Source: Schistocephalus solidus
Taxonomy: Eukaryota; Platyhelminthes; Cestoda; Diphyllobothriidea; Diphyllobothriidae
DNA length: 64,000 nucleotides
NCBI GenBank assembly: GCA_017591395.1
Contig: WEDG01006465.1
Span: forward strand, 62,001-126,000
Direction of reading: 5' to 3'
In this document: positions 22,775 to 32,477 of the stretch, in pieces
How positions within the stretch are numbered: the first letter of the stretch is position 1
Layout: every line of letters begins with the position of its first letter
The notes under the pieces: generated by a model
Databases searched by the model: none
What the model was told of the DNA's origin: nothing
Seen by the model: only the letters and a program-made list of their open reading frames with translations
Translations under genes and position numbers: made by a program

Positions 22775-24185
22775 TTAGGACCACACCAATTTTCAGTTCA
22801 CTTCAGTAAGTTTGAGGGAAATAGGCTTACGCCTTTTAAATCCCTATTTTTTACATAAAAATCGCAATAATTAGAAGCAATGTAAAGAAGTTACAGTCAA
22901 GTGAATTTAGGCAGATTTACGTAATACACTGGTATTTTAAAGGTGAGGTATTCACATCGAATTCGGGGTGCTGCAGCATTTTTACGTCAAGCTGATTTTT
23001 GAATGCCTCCACAAACTTGGACTTTAAAATCGCCTCACGATGGTTATTCCATGGTACAACGACACGCAAGAAGGAAATTTACTTTTTCATATCCTCACTT
23101 CCACGAGGGAAAACTCTGGAGCCAATGAGCAAACCAGCTGCACAGATGGTCGAGACTCGCTTTAGATGCGTGCCTATTCGCATCAGATCCGATGGCCCTC
23201 CACAATTTTACATCATCTGCAAGCATGATGACGCTGCGACCCAGGTCATTGACACAGTCGTTGATGAAGAATAGGAAGAGCAAGGACCCTTAGATGGAGC
23301 ATTGGGAACAGCAGTTAGAAAATAGGGAGGCGTTGATTTTGAGGTATCAATGCAATCTTCCTGTAAGAAAATATGCGATCCACGTCAGCAGCATTCCTCT
23401 TTTTCCAATTTCAGATGGCTTATAGATTAGACGTTTGCGTTGGACGCTGTCAAACGCCTTCTGGAAATCAGTGTAGATTACGTCAACCATACCATCATCG
23501 TGCAGTGTCTGAGTCCACTGCTCTGTTAAGAGCGATAAACTGGAAAGACAATTGCAATTCTCTCTGAAGCCATGCTCGAGGTCTGAAAGTAGTGGGTTCT
23601 CCTCCAGGAACTTCATTGTCACATGAAGTAAAAATTCCAATATTTTACAGCAAATCCAGGCTATGCTGACACATTTATAATTTGTGACAAAATATCGAAC
23701 CCCACCCGTGTATATGGGATAAAACTTTGCTGCCTTTCATTCGTATGACAGTCTCCCTGAGTCCAAAGATGAACAGAAGATATGCGCAAGTGGTTTGGAT
23801 AATTCATTCACCAATTCTCTCAAAAACTTTGCCATTATATTGTCTTTGTTTCTTTGAGATTTTGCAGCTGTCGTTCCACGATGGGTTCTGTGAATATGGT
23901 ATCTTCAAGAAGGGGACCAGCGTTTAAAACAGCACTGTTGACATTGTCACACTTAGGCTCAGTTTTTTTAGTGAATATTTAGGCAAATAACCGACCCAAG
24001 TGCTCGGCTTTTTCACCATTTTCAGCTTCTTCTACACTGTTATCATTCATAAGTACTGCGCCTGTGTCCTTGGTTTTCGTTTGACTATTGATAAACTGGA
24101 ATAAATTGTTAGCCTTATTTTCAGCCTGCTCGATAATTCTGAATTCATAGTTCTTCCTTGCCTGACGGATCAATATTTGACCACA
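22775..24185 (-). pseudogene. family 1 LINE with internal deletion
   Basis: Order on the - strand: linker IRQARKNYEFRIIEQAENKA with LFQFINSQTKTKDTGAVLM (24173-), then RT fingers FLEENPLLSDLEHGFRENCN (23600-) and DVIYTDFQKAFDSVQRKRLI (motif A with Asp). Next is FLFFINDCVNDLGRSVIMLA then DDVKLW (motif C, LADD). It then jumps to the C-terminal block ISFLRVVVPWN...VEAFKNQLD (23070-23000) and the 3' tail near 22860-22780. The thumb (about 250 residues in the intact copy) is missing, so this copy has an internal deletion as well as 5' truncation. Confidence 0.83.
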
Positions 24186-24239
24186 TTTTGTGGGCGCTAG
24201 AATTTTAAGACCATTGGACTGTTATATTCTCAGAACATT

Positions 24240-24720
24240 AGCAACTCCGGGTACATTCACTGGTGAGCATCTATGCTTAGTTGAGGCTGGTGCTCGTCGC
24301 CTACAACCATAACGTATCTTTTGTGACAAAAAGTAAATGTGCCATGTGCAGCAAAATCTGGGCAGTGGCTTCAATATCATTTTTAATAGTTCGAACACGA
24401 TTTTGAAATCTGACAGCTTTTATCGATAGGCAACATTTAAATCGTCAGCATACATAAAGGGCTCACCATTTGGAAATAAACCTTATACATCATTGCCAAA
24501 AAGACAAAATCAAAGCTGGCCAAGTACACTACCCTGAATAATCCACTCCTCACATGTGCGGAGTTGAAAATAACATTGGAGATCTTAACATGCTGTGTGC
24601 GAGAGTCCAGGAAATAAGACTTCGAGTTAAAAAGTTTTGGGCATATACCGAAAGATGAGAGTTTCAGGAGAAGAAGGGCATGGTCAACACGATCGAAGGC
24701 CTTTGATGAAATCGAAATAT
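24240..24720 (-). pseudogene. family 2 LINE, RT fragment
   Basis: On the - strand: SKAFDRVDHALLLLKLSSFG then ICPKLFNSKSYFLDSRTQHV and KISN, followed by decayed motif B and the 'YADDLNVAYR' block near 24420. It matches the long copy at 43411-44469. It abuts, in opposite orientation, a family 1 fragment at 24715. Confidence 0.85.
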
Positions 24721-25765
24721 GGACTGAAGTCAGCTGCGCTGATGACGCAAAAGGGTTACAATCGAATATCGACAAACTAGGTGCCTGGTCGGCTAAGTGG
24801 CTTCTTAAGTTTAATGTATCCAAGTGCGTGATCCTACATCTAAGCGCCGGTCGAAAAAGTATCTCTGAGACACCAGTACTTTATTAATGGCACTGCATTA
24901 AAAGAGGTCGAAACATACAAAGATCTGGGCATGTGGACAACTGTGAATTTGATGCCCCTCAGAACACTGTAAGAAAAGCAGTCCAGAAGGCAACATGTAC
25001 ACTACATTGGATCAGACGTGCGTTTAAAAATATTCCCACCTGATCTATTCGGAAAAAGTCTATGGCGCCTTTGTGAGACCACATTTAGATTACGGAGTAC
25101 CAGCTTGGATACCGTGGATGAAGAAAGATGTTGACCTCCTCGAACAGGTGCAACGGAGAGCAACGAAGATGGTTGACGGTCTTAAGACTTTACCGTACCA
25201 AGACAGATTGAAAAAGCTTGACTTATTTCCTCTTTCCTACAGGCACTTACGGTGTAGCCTGCTCTGGACATTCCGGATTATCCGGGGCCATGATTCCACC
25301 CCCTGAGATCGGAGGATTTCTTCGACTTTGCCTGCACAACTCATCTGCGTGGTCATCCTTACAAGTTTAATAGCGAACGCACGCGATTGAACCTCAGAAA
25401 GTTTTGTTTCAGCCAACGAGTGGTTCGACCTTGGAACTCGTTACCAAGCGAGATGGTTAACTCTGAAAGCATTATTGATTTTAAAAGAAGGCTTGATTGC
25501 ATTGTATTTGACAAAAGACGACTGTCACAGCATGATTTCTTAAAACCAGCCTTTTTAATCTTTCGGGCTCTACTTTTCTTCCACAATGTTTCGCCTATGG
25601 CTGTGAAGAACGCATTTGAAGTTATCTTATGCTTTGACTCAAACATTTTAAAAATGTACAACATTTTATATTGACTGTACACATGCAATGATAACTTAAC
25701 ATTTATAGGGTCATCAAGGGCAATGCCTGTAACCCTTCAAAATATAAAATATACAAATTATTCTC
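24715..25765 (+). pseudogene. family 1 LINE, RT C-terminal half and 3' end
   Basis: Starts in the motif C region (WTEVSCADDAKGLQSNIDK), nearly identical to 41765-42400. It continues with RPHLDYGVPAWIPWMKKDVD, LLEQVQRRATKMVDGLKTL, YQDRLKKLDLFPLSYRHLRC (25073-25306), then the C-terminal block CFSQRVVRPWNSLPSEMVNS, ESIIDFKRRLDCIVF (25387-25510). It ends in the tail 'gtcatcaagggcaatgcctgtaacccttcaaaatat'. Single-base shifts near 25300 and 25380 break the frame. Confidence 0.88.
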
Positions 25766-27750
25766 AGTATTTCTCGAAAATGGTTTCTTCCCCGATTATT
25801 GGAAAACTTCTATTATATTACCAGTTTTTAAATCTGGTTCCCGCTCGGACATTCATAACTATCGCGGTGTTCATAAAACGCCCTCTCTTGCTAAACTCTT
25901 CGAAAAACTAATTGCAAAACAAATCACGGATTTTTGCATAAGCAATAAAATTATCAACTTTTCCCAACACGGCTTCTTACCGGACCGTTCTTGTGAAACC
26001 TGCCACATGTCTTTTCTAAATCTACTAACCTCTCTTCGTAATGATCATCTATCTGTAGTAGTTATCTATTTTGATCTAAGTAAGGCATTCGATAAAGTGC
26101 CTCATAAACGACTTCTAGCTAAACTAGAAGCTATAGGATTTCGTAGTCCCCTTACTGACTTTATTAGATCATACCTAAATGATCGAAAACAAAAAGTTTT
26201 AGTGCTACCCCGATTGGTAGTGGTGTCCTTCAAGGTATCGTATTAGGTCCTTTGTTGTTCTTACTATATATAAATGATATTTCATCGATAGTTAAACATT
26301 CTCAATCTTTTATTTATGCTGATGATCTCAAATGCGTGTATTCCTTCACTAACTCTACAACCGAACGGTGCCTAGAACAAATTCATTCAGACTTAGACGC
26401 CTTTCGGCCTGGAGCTCCACATGGCTAATGGAGTTCTGACCTACTAAGTGTCGCTACATGAGTTTTGGGCCTGTAAGGCTGCCGCAACCTCTTATCTTTG
26501 AAGGTTGCCATATGATTGAATGTTCCTCCATCTTTCGCCTCATGCCGATAGAATTACGGCCAAAGCTGCTCATATTTGCGGCTTTATTTCTGATAATTTC
26601 TACCTTCCTGAAATTAAATTAAGACTTTATCGTATGTTTGTACTTCTCATTCTTGAATTTCGCTGTCCTTTCTTCGGTTTAATGAACGAATCTAACTGTT
26701 CAAAAAATGAAAATGTCCAAAGACATTTCACAAAAGAACTGCTATTTCCGACTCTTTCAACTACTTCCTACTCAACAAGATGCCAGCTAACGAAGCTAAA
26801 GTTTCTTTGGGTCAGGAGACTTGAAGCAGGCTTTTTGTTTCCTTTTTCGACTTAATAAAAGTTCAACTCTCCCCAAGCTTTCTGTCATTACCCCCGTTAG
26901 TCTTCCTTATAACCTAAGAAATTCTGCACCACTATACCTCCCCTGCATCCTCCACGTATAAAAAGCTCTCTTCTTTGCTTCTAGGTATAGTTTTCTTTGG
27001 AATAATTTGCCAATTGAAATTAGGTCGTTAACTAGTCTATCTGCATTCAAGCGAAGACTGCACATTTATCTTAGCACTGATTCTATTAACCTTTTTATTT
27101 TCCTCATCTTTTTCCCAGTAGCTTTCCCCCATGACTCGGAGAAAGGGACCATCGGGAATTTGAGTAACCCTCTTGAAACTATATTTACGCTACCTCGAGA
27201 CGCCCATGAACTATAATGTCTCCTTATATCCCCGTCCTCCAAACGATGACGTCATTTGACGTACAAATTCGGTGGTCCACAGTCTTAAATGCTGCGGTTT
27301 CTTTGGATACTAACCATCATCAGAATTCAATTGGATTCTATGATGCTGAGTACTTCAGTTCATTGACGCATTTTCGTGAGATTCTGTTTCATACGCCTAA
27401 GTGATCAAGAACGAATCACCTCGACGTTTCATTATCTCATTCTCAAAATGCTACTGCAGTATTATCCCTATTCTACCACCTGACCATCCCAAGCAGTTTT
27501 TTCTCCTACCTTTCTATTCGGAAAAATGAAGGCCTATTGAACTCTGCCTCCATTTTCATGGTAGGAGCTCACTGCCTATTTTTTCAGTTCACCATTAATT
27601 TTAAAAACATTGCTAACTGTTGACATAGCAGGACAAGTTATGAATTTGTACATTTTATCTGCACACATTGTCATAACTTTATTTCGTTACTAATGTTTGC
27701 TTAGACAGTACCTTCCCGGTGCTAACCAAATATAAATTCTAAATTCTAAA
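25766..27750 (+). pseudogene. family 3 (CR1-like) LINE, RT to 3' end
   Basis: Frames give LENGFFPDYWKTSIILPVFK, HNYRGVHKT..., QHGFLPDRSCETCHMSFLNL and VVIYFDLSKAFDKVPHKRLL (motif A). After a shift come LQGIVLGPLLFLLYINDISS (motif B side) and SFIYADDLKCVYSF (motif C, active-site YADD intact). The C-terminal part follows at 26520-27100, with VQRHFTKELLFPTLSTTSYS, LKFLWVRRLEAG and PIEIRSLTSLSAFKRRLHIY. The 3' UTR ends in 'aaattctaaattctaaa', directly against the gypsy terminal repeat. 5'-truncated and frameshifted. Confidence 0.88.
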
Positions 27751-27879
27751 ATAGATAGAAACGACTTATCGAGCGGCGGCGGCGTGTCCGATGGTTGGCG
27801 CGTGTCGATTTTACAGTTCGTCTACAAAAACGGAAGAGGGTCTGTTTTAAAATAACACGGGTAGTTCGGGTCCGTTACA
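27751..27879 (-). mobile_element. gypsy 3' LTR (129 bp shared segment)
   Basis: Aligns without gaps to 32349-32477 with four mismatches over 129 bases. In element orientation it starts TGTAACGG at 27879. Its outer edge touches the tail of the family 3 LINE. The other copy is followed by a further 290 bases of AT-rich leader with a TATA-like site, so the true LTR may be longer and this copy cut short. Confidence 0.85.
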
Positions 27880-27898
27880 CAGACCCCCCCCCTCTAAG
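27880..27898 (-). promoter_or_regulatory. polypurine tract of gypsy element
   Basis: On the - strand reads CTTAGAGGGGGGGGGTCTG directly before the TGTAACGG LTR start. A purine run at this position primes plus-strand DNA synthesis in LTR retrotransposons. Confidence 0.8.
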
Positions 27899-27899
27899 A

Positions 27900-28260
27900 T
27901 GCAGCACTGTCCTCAGTGCTGGGGGGATCGCACGATGTGGGGTATAGTTACTTCTATGGCTACTGGGGGTACCTGGTCTGCGGGTAGGATGGGTAGAGAA
28001 TCGGCTGTGCAGGCGGGGAGGCAGCCGCAGTAGGGTTTCAGCTTAGAAAAATGGGCCGTGAAGGGGGGTGACTAGGCGCGGATGGCATCGCGTAGGAGGA
28101 AGCTGGTTGGGGCTAGGACGTCGAGCACAGCAAATGGTCCACGCCAAGGGTGGTGGAGTTTCGCCGAGGTACCGCGGGATGGTATGGGGTAGTTAGGCAT
28201 TACGAGGTCACCGATTTGGAACCCAGTGCCGGCGATGTGTCGGTCGAAGTGCCGTTTTTG
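27900..28260 (-). pseudogene. gypsy integrase C-terminal tail
   Basis: In the frame offset from the integrase ORF: FDRHIAGTGFQIGDLVMPNY, then AKLHHPWRGPFAVLDVLAPT. This is the GPY/F-like module that ends Ty3/gypsy integrases. The frame is lost relative to 28200-29498 near 28260-28290, so one frameshift separates core and tail. No chromodomain is visible. Confidence 0.8.
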
Positions 28261-29498
28261 TGTGTGGAGGCGTTTTCTAGGGTAATGCGTGCGGCATTGT
28301 GTGCAGACCGTATCACCTCGCGGAGTTTGGTGGCGAAGGTTTGGGGTGTGGTTTGCTCTGGTGACGGTAAGGGGTAGCGGAGGTCAACTGGTAGGCGAAG
28401 TTCACGGCCCGTCCATACGTAATGGGGTGTGAATCCGGTAGAGGAGTGGGTCGTTCCGCGGTAAGCCAGGAGGCAAAAGGGTAGGTGGACGTCCCAGTCG
28501 TGTTGGTGCCCGTCCTTGGTAAACGCGAGTAGGATGTTGCGGATCGTGCGGTTGGTTCGTTCTACTAGATCATTGCCTTCAGGGTGATAGGGGGTAGTGT
28601 GGGTTTTCCGTACGTCTAACAGTTCGCAGACTTCCTGCATCAGTTGAGACTCGAAATTACTACCGCAGTCTGAATGAAACGATAGGGGTGAGCCCCAACG
28701 ACTGATCCATGTACGGTTGATGGTGTTTGCTATGGATGCTGCGTCTTGGCGGAGTAGGGGTATGGCCTCTGTCCACTTCGTAAAATAGTCAATCATCACG
28801 AGGAGGAATTCGTGTCCGTGGACTGAGATCGGCAGAGGTCCGATTATATCTAGGCCGACGCGTTCCCCGGGGAAACCGGTGGTCATGGGTTGAAGTGGTG
28901 CGCGGGGGGATGGGGTGGGTGATTTAAAGGAAGCGCATGTTGGACACGATTGGCAAAAAAGGTGCGTTGATGACCGTAATTGTGGCCACCAAAAACGGTT
29001 ACGGGTGGCTTGTTCGGTGCGTCGTTGGCCACAATGCCCCAACTGATTGTGGAGATCGTTAAGCACAGTCTCGATTAAACATCCAGGAACGACGGGACGT
29101 CGATGGTGAGAGGAGGGGTCGCGGAGGAACATGATGTCGTTTTGTATGGTTAGGTACGGCCATTGGTGGAGTAGCAGTTGTGCCCTTAGACTTGTGCCTT
29201 TCATGTCTCGTTCGGTTGGTTTGGGTAGTCCTTCGGTAAGATGGCGATACATTATAGCAGTGTCCGGATCGCTGCTCTGATTTATCGACCAAGTGTGCCT
29301 TGTGGGTTCCGAGGCTGTGATTGCGTTAATGCTCGTGGTCGTTTCGTCTGTCGTAGGGTCGTCGCATTGCGGTAACCTTGACAGCGCATCTGCGTGGCCG
29401 TGCTTTTGCCCTGGGCGGTACTGGCAGTGAAAGTCGAAGTCCTGCAGGAATTCTTGCCAGCGTGCGAGTTGGTCCATGGGGTCCTTGATTGAGCCCAA
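28200..29498 (-). CDS. gypsy RNase H end and integrase
   Basis: A 432-residue frame. Residues 1-45 are the end of the RNase H/connection (WQEFLQDFDFHCQYRPGQKH then HADALSRLP). The integrase zinc-binding HHCC follows: H150, H155, C185, C188. The catalytic triad is present: D217 (VGLDIIGPL), D277 (FHSDCGSNFES) and E313 (NDLVERTNRT), with exactly 35 residues between D277 and E313. SDCG replaces the usual SDQG/SDRG. The frame runs off into a shifted tail at its end. It would insert element DNA into the host genome; with upstream breaks in pol this copy is not expected to be active. Confidence 0.92.
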   Translation of the reverse strand: MGSIKDPMDQLARWQEFLQDFDFHCQYRPGQKHGHADALSRLPQCDDPTTDETTTSINAITASEPTRHTWSINQSSDPDTAIMYRHLTEGLPKPTERDMKGTSLRAQLLLHQWPYLTIQNDIMFLRDPSSHHRRPVVPGCLIETVLNDLHNQLGHCGQRRTEQATRNRFWWPQLRSSTHLFCQSCPTCASFKSPTPSPRAPLQPMTTGFPGERVGLDIIGPLPISVHGHEFLLVMIDYFTKWTEAIPLLRQDAASIANTINRTWISRWGSPLSFHSDCGSNFESQLMQEVCELLDVRKTHTTPYHPEGNDLVERTNRTIRNILLAFTKDGHQHDWDVHLPFCLLAYRGTTHSSTGFTPHYVWTGRELRLPVDLRYPLPSPEQTTPQTFATKLREVIRSAHNAARITLENASTHKNGTSTDTSPALGSKSVTS

Positions 29499-30720
29499 CC
29501 ACTGTAATGCGCGGTGGTCTGTGCGTAGAATAAAACATTTGTTGATCAGTAGATGTTTAAACTGACGGAGGAATACTACGAAAGCTTACAGTTCTCTGCA
29601 GAACGTGCAGTACCGGCGTTGTGTTTTTGTTAGGCTGTTACTGGCGAAACAAATAGGGTGTTCGACGTTTTCTGCATCGGTTTGTGACAGAACTGCACCG
29701 ATGGCGTACCCACTGGCGTATGTGTCTAAAATTAATGGGGGTGCGTCCTTGTCAACATTCGGGAGGGCGAGCAATGGGGCGGAACACAGAGCAGTTCGTA
29801 AATCGCTGAAAGCTTGAGAGCAGTCGTCTGACCAGACGAACTCTCTACCTTTTTCGGTGAGTTTGTGGAGTGGGCTTGAGTATGGGCGCAGTTGCGTATG
29901 AAACGTCTGTAGTACGATACTAGACCTAGGAAACTGCGTAGTTCTGCCGGGGTCGTGGGCGTCGGCCAGGTGCGTACCCGTTGTATGCGGTCAAGTAGGG
30001 GGGAAATATATCCAGGGGAGATTAGGTGTCCCAGGAAGTGTACTTCAGCCCGGAGGAAGAGACATTTCGTCGGGTTGAGTGTGAGGCCTGCGTCGTGGAG
30101 GGCCTCAATTACCTCTCGAAGGTTGTCATTGTGTTCCTGTGTGGAGCGCCCAAAAACGACAAATCGTCTAAGTAGACGAGGCATTAATACGGAATAAGGG
30201 GCCTTAGGACACGGTACATGAGACGTTGGAAGGTTGCAGTGGCGTTGCAGAGTCCGAAGGGTAGTGTTTGGAATTCAAATAGGCCTTGGGGAACAGTAAA
30301 GGCAGTTTTGTGGTGGTCATTGGGATGGATCTCAACTTGCCAGTACCCGGATTTAAGGTCGAGCGTAAAAAATCAGGCGGCTTTGCCAAGCGCGTCGAGG
30401 GTATCGTCTAAACGTGGGAGTGGAAATGAATCGCGTACCGTCACGGCGTTCAGTCGGCGATAGTCTATGCATAGACGTAGGGAGCCGTCTTTCTTGGGTA
30501 CTGAAAGCTATGGGGGATGCCCAAGGGGATGAAGAAGGCCGCATGATTTTAGCCTTCAACAACTCGTCCAGCATTTTTTCGACTTCGTCGCGGTACCGTA
30601 CCGGGATCCGTCGTGGGGGTTGCCAGATCGGTTTGGCTTCGCCGGTGTCGATTGTGTGCTGTACTAGGTGTGTACGGCTGATTGTGTCCATGGACCATGT
30701 GAAGAGTCCGGCGAAAGAGG
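29499..30720 (-). pseudogene. gypsy reverse transcriptase and RNase H, frameshifted
   Basis: 30691-30500 gives HTIDTGEAKPIWQPPRRIPV, RYRDEVEKMLDELLKAKIM, PSSSPWASPI (RT N-terminus); the frame then shifts. Near 30180 YLDD is intact, but VVFGRSTQEHNDNLREVIEA is in another frame. Then come LTLNPTKCLFLRAEVHFLGH, WPTPTTPAELRSFLGLVSYY and RRFIRNC (29732-30184). RNase H follows in a third frame: LILDTYASGYAIGAVLSQTD and HPICFASNSLTKTQRRYCTF (29774-29586), with a stop before the next block. At least four breaks disable pol. Confidence 0.9.
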
Positions 30721-30946
30721 TGAGTAGGTTCCTTAGTTGTGAATCTGCTACGGTGCCTACTGAGAGGGGGGAGGGGATGATTTAATCTAAAGGTGTGGGG
30801 TTGAAAGTGGCTGCTGACAGGACAGCATTATACATGAGGTCGGGATCGTCGCAAGAGGTTGCTGGGGTAGTCAGGTTGGTGCGTGGGGCTAATGATAACC
30901 GTCGGTCGCGGGCGTAGACGATGCAGTCATGGGTCATGAGAAAGTC
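30721..30946 (-). pseudogene. gypsy protease-RT junction
   Basis: Continues the - strand polyprotein beyond a TAA that replaces one codon in the PLVLG.DFLMTHD block. It holds no separate domain. Confidence 0.6.
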
Positions 30947-32056
30947 TTATCCAAGGACGAGGGGCCACGAGCTGCTGGGTGTCACTAAGAAGTCGTGAGT
31001 TACATGGGAATCGTTGACGACTACTTGTAACGTAATGGTTCCGGAAATAGGTATCGAGGTACCATTTGCCGCTCGGAGATTTTGGGGTGTGGGCAATGGT
31101 TCTATTTGACTAAGCAAATGCTGGGGAAGATTAAGGGGTGTTACTAGGAATACGTTAGCTCCAGTATCGACAAGTGCGTGGACCATGTGTTTGTCAAGGA
31201 GCAGTGGAACAGTAAATGCAGGCACAGGACTGGTTTGATTAACATGGGTAGAGTTAACAAACGGGGACTTACGGGGAGAGTTGTGTCCGCAATGACGTGC
31301 GTGGGCTCCGTACGCTGCGCAGTATGGGCACCCTGGGTTGTGGTTGGGGAACCGCAGTGGGAGCGTCGTTCTTTGGTAGGTGGTCGGCATCCGGGGTCGC
31401 GTGGATGTGGGAGGGGATAAAATATAGGTCTGATCCATTGGGGTGGGTTTGCAGGGGTTCGGGGTTATGTCTTGGATTTTGCGGCTGTCATACCGCCGGA
31501 AGAGTTGTAGTGCAGCGGTCAGGTTTGTAGGCGGGTTGAGGATGAAGTGATTTATGACTGCGTGATCTCGGAGACCATATGTAAAGCGGTCGAGCACTAG
31601 GTCATCGCGATCGCTTGGGGGTAAGTTGGGAAATGCGCGACGTGCCAGTTGTATTAACTCGGTGGTGAACTCGTCGCTGGTTTGTTGTGTTTGATGGAGG
31701 CTGTACAGTCGCTCGCCGGCTGCTGAGGAGGAACTTTGGTTGTCGAATAATGAAAGTAGTATTTCCTGGGCTGTATTGAAGGGCGTGTGGAGGGAAATTC
31801 CGGAAGTCATCGCCAACTTACGGGTGGGGTGTGAGGAACCGTAACATATATCTCGTGTGGTCGGCAGGGCAAGGTCAACAAGGAAAAAGGACATTTCGAC
31901 CAACCAGTCGTGGATGTTGTGTTCGGCGTCGTAGGGTCCTGGTGCGAGGAGGGGATCTGCGTGGGATACTCTGGGTTGAGGGGGTTGGTCGAGGTTGGGG
32001 AGAGGATTGTGTGGAATAACTGGAGGGGAGTAGGGTCCGGGTATTGCTGCTACCAT
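30947..32056 (-). CDS. gypsy Gag and aspartic protease
   Basis: A 369-residue frame. Residues 40-200 resemble a Gag capsid region (NIHDWLVEMSFFLVDLALP, DDLVLDRFTYGLRDHAVIN). A zinc-knuckle-like CX2CX5HX3C sits at C243, C246, H252, C256. The protease has the active-site ALVDTGANVFLV with Asp297, and ends at PLVLG before a stop. Gag packages element RNA and the protease matures the polyprotein. The start is taken at the first methionine after the leader; no frameshift is visible inside this ORF, making it the best-preserved part of the element together with the integrase. Confidence 0.87.
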   Translation of the reverse strand: MVAAIPGPYSPPVIPHNPLPNLDQPPQPRVSHADPLLAPGPYDAEHNIHDWLVEMSFFLVDLALPTTRDICYGSSHPTRKLAMTSGISLHTPFNTAQEILLSLFDNQSSSSAAGERLYSLHQTQQTSDEFTTELIQLARRAFPNLPPSDRDDLVLDRFTYGLRDHAVINHFILNPPTNLTAALQLFRRYDSRKIQDITPNPCKPTPMDQTYILSPPTSTRPRMPTTYQRTTLPLRFPNHNPGCPYCAAYGAHARHCGHNSPRKSPFVNSTHVNQTSPVPAFTVPLLLDKHMVHALVDTGANVFLVTPLNLPQHLLSQIEPLPTPQNLRAANGTSIPISGTITLQVVVNDSHVTHDFLVTPSSSWPLVLG

Positions 32057-32348
32057 TGTAGCGTCCGGCCGGTTCGGCGATGGGGATGAAGCGGGACTAC
32101 TGGGTTGCGGGTACAGCTCGGTATCTTTCTTTCACGAGAGTATCCTTCGACACTGTGTCCTCTGAAGACCCGGACATTTCCGACATAATAATGCGAACGA
32201 TAAATAACCAAATAATCAATACAACGATTGTATATATGGGATAAGTTAAGGCGAAGTGTACAATATATGTGACCGAATAATCTCGAAACAATGAATGTAA
32301 ATAATACGATAAATAGAAAGCGATTATAGTTTAAACGACGAAGGGGCG
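32057..32348 (-). mobile_element. gypsy leader / possible LTR continuation
   Basis: AT-rich sequence between the shared LTR segment and Gag. A TATA-like site (ccatatatacaatcg in element orientation, near 32230) suggests that promoter and transcript start lie here, in which case the 5' LTR extends past 32349. No convincing primer-binding site was identified. Confidence 0.55.
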
Positions 32349-32477
32349 ATAGATAGAAACGACTTATCGAGCGGTGGTGGCGTGTCCGATGGTTGGCGCG
32401 TGTCGATTTTACAGTTCGTCTACAAAAACGGAAGATGGTCTGTTTTAAAACAACACGGGTAGTTCGGGTCCGTTACA
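32349..32477 (-). mobile_element. gypsy 5' LTR (129 bp shared segment)
   Basis: Starts TGTAACGG at 32477 in element orientation and matches 27751-27879 along its whole length with four substitutions. Outside it the + strand reads atggtgcag; no short target duplication is evident at the other end. Confidence 0.85.

Noticed and set aside
28150..28377. 75-residue + strand ORF, and similar ORFs at 29605, 30218, 30414, 31178 and 31297
   Set aside because: All are antisense to the gypsy polyprotein and show no independent domain.
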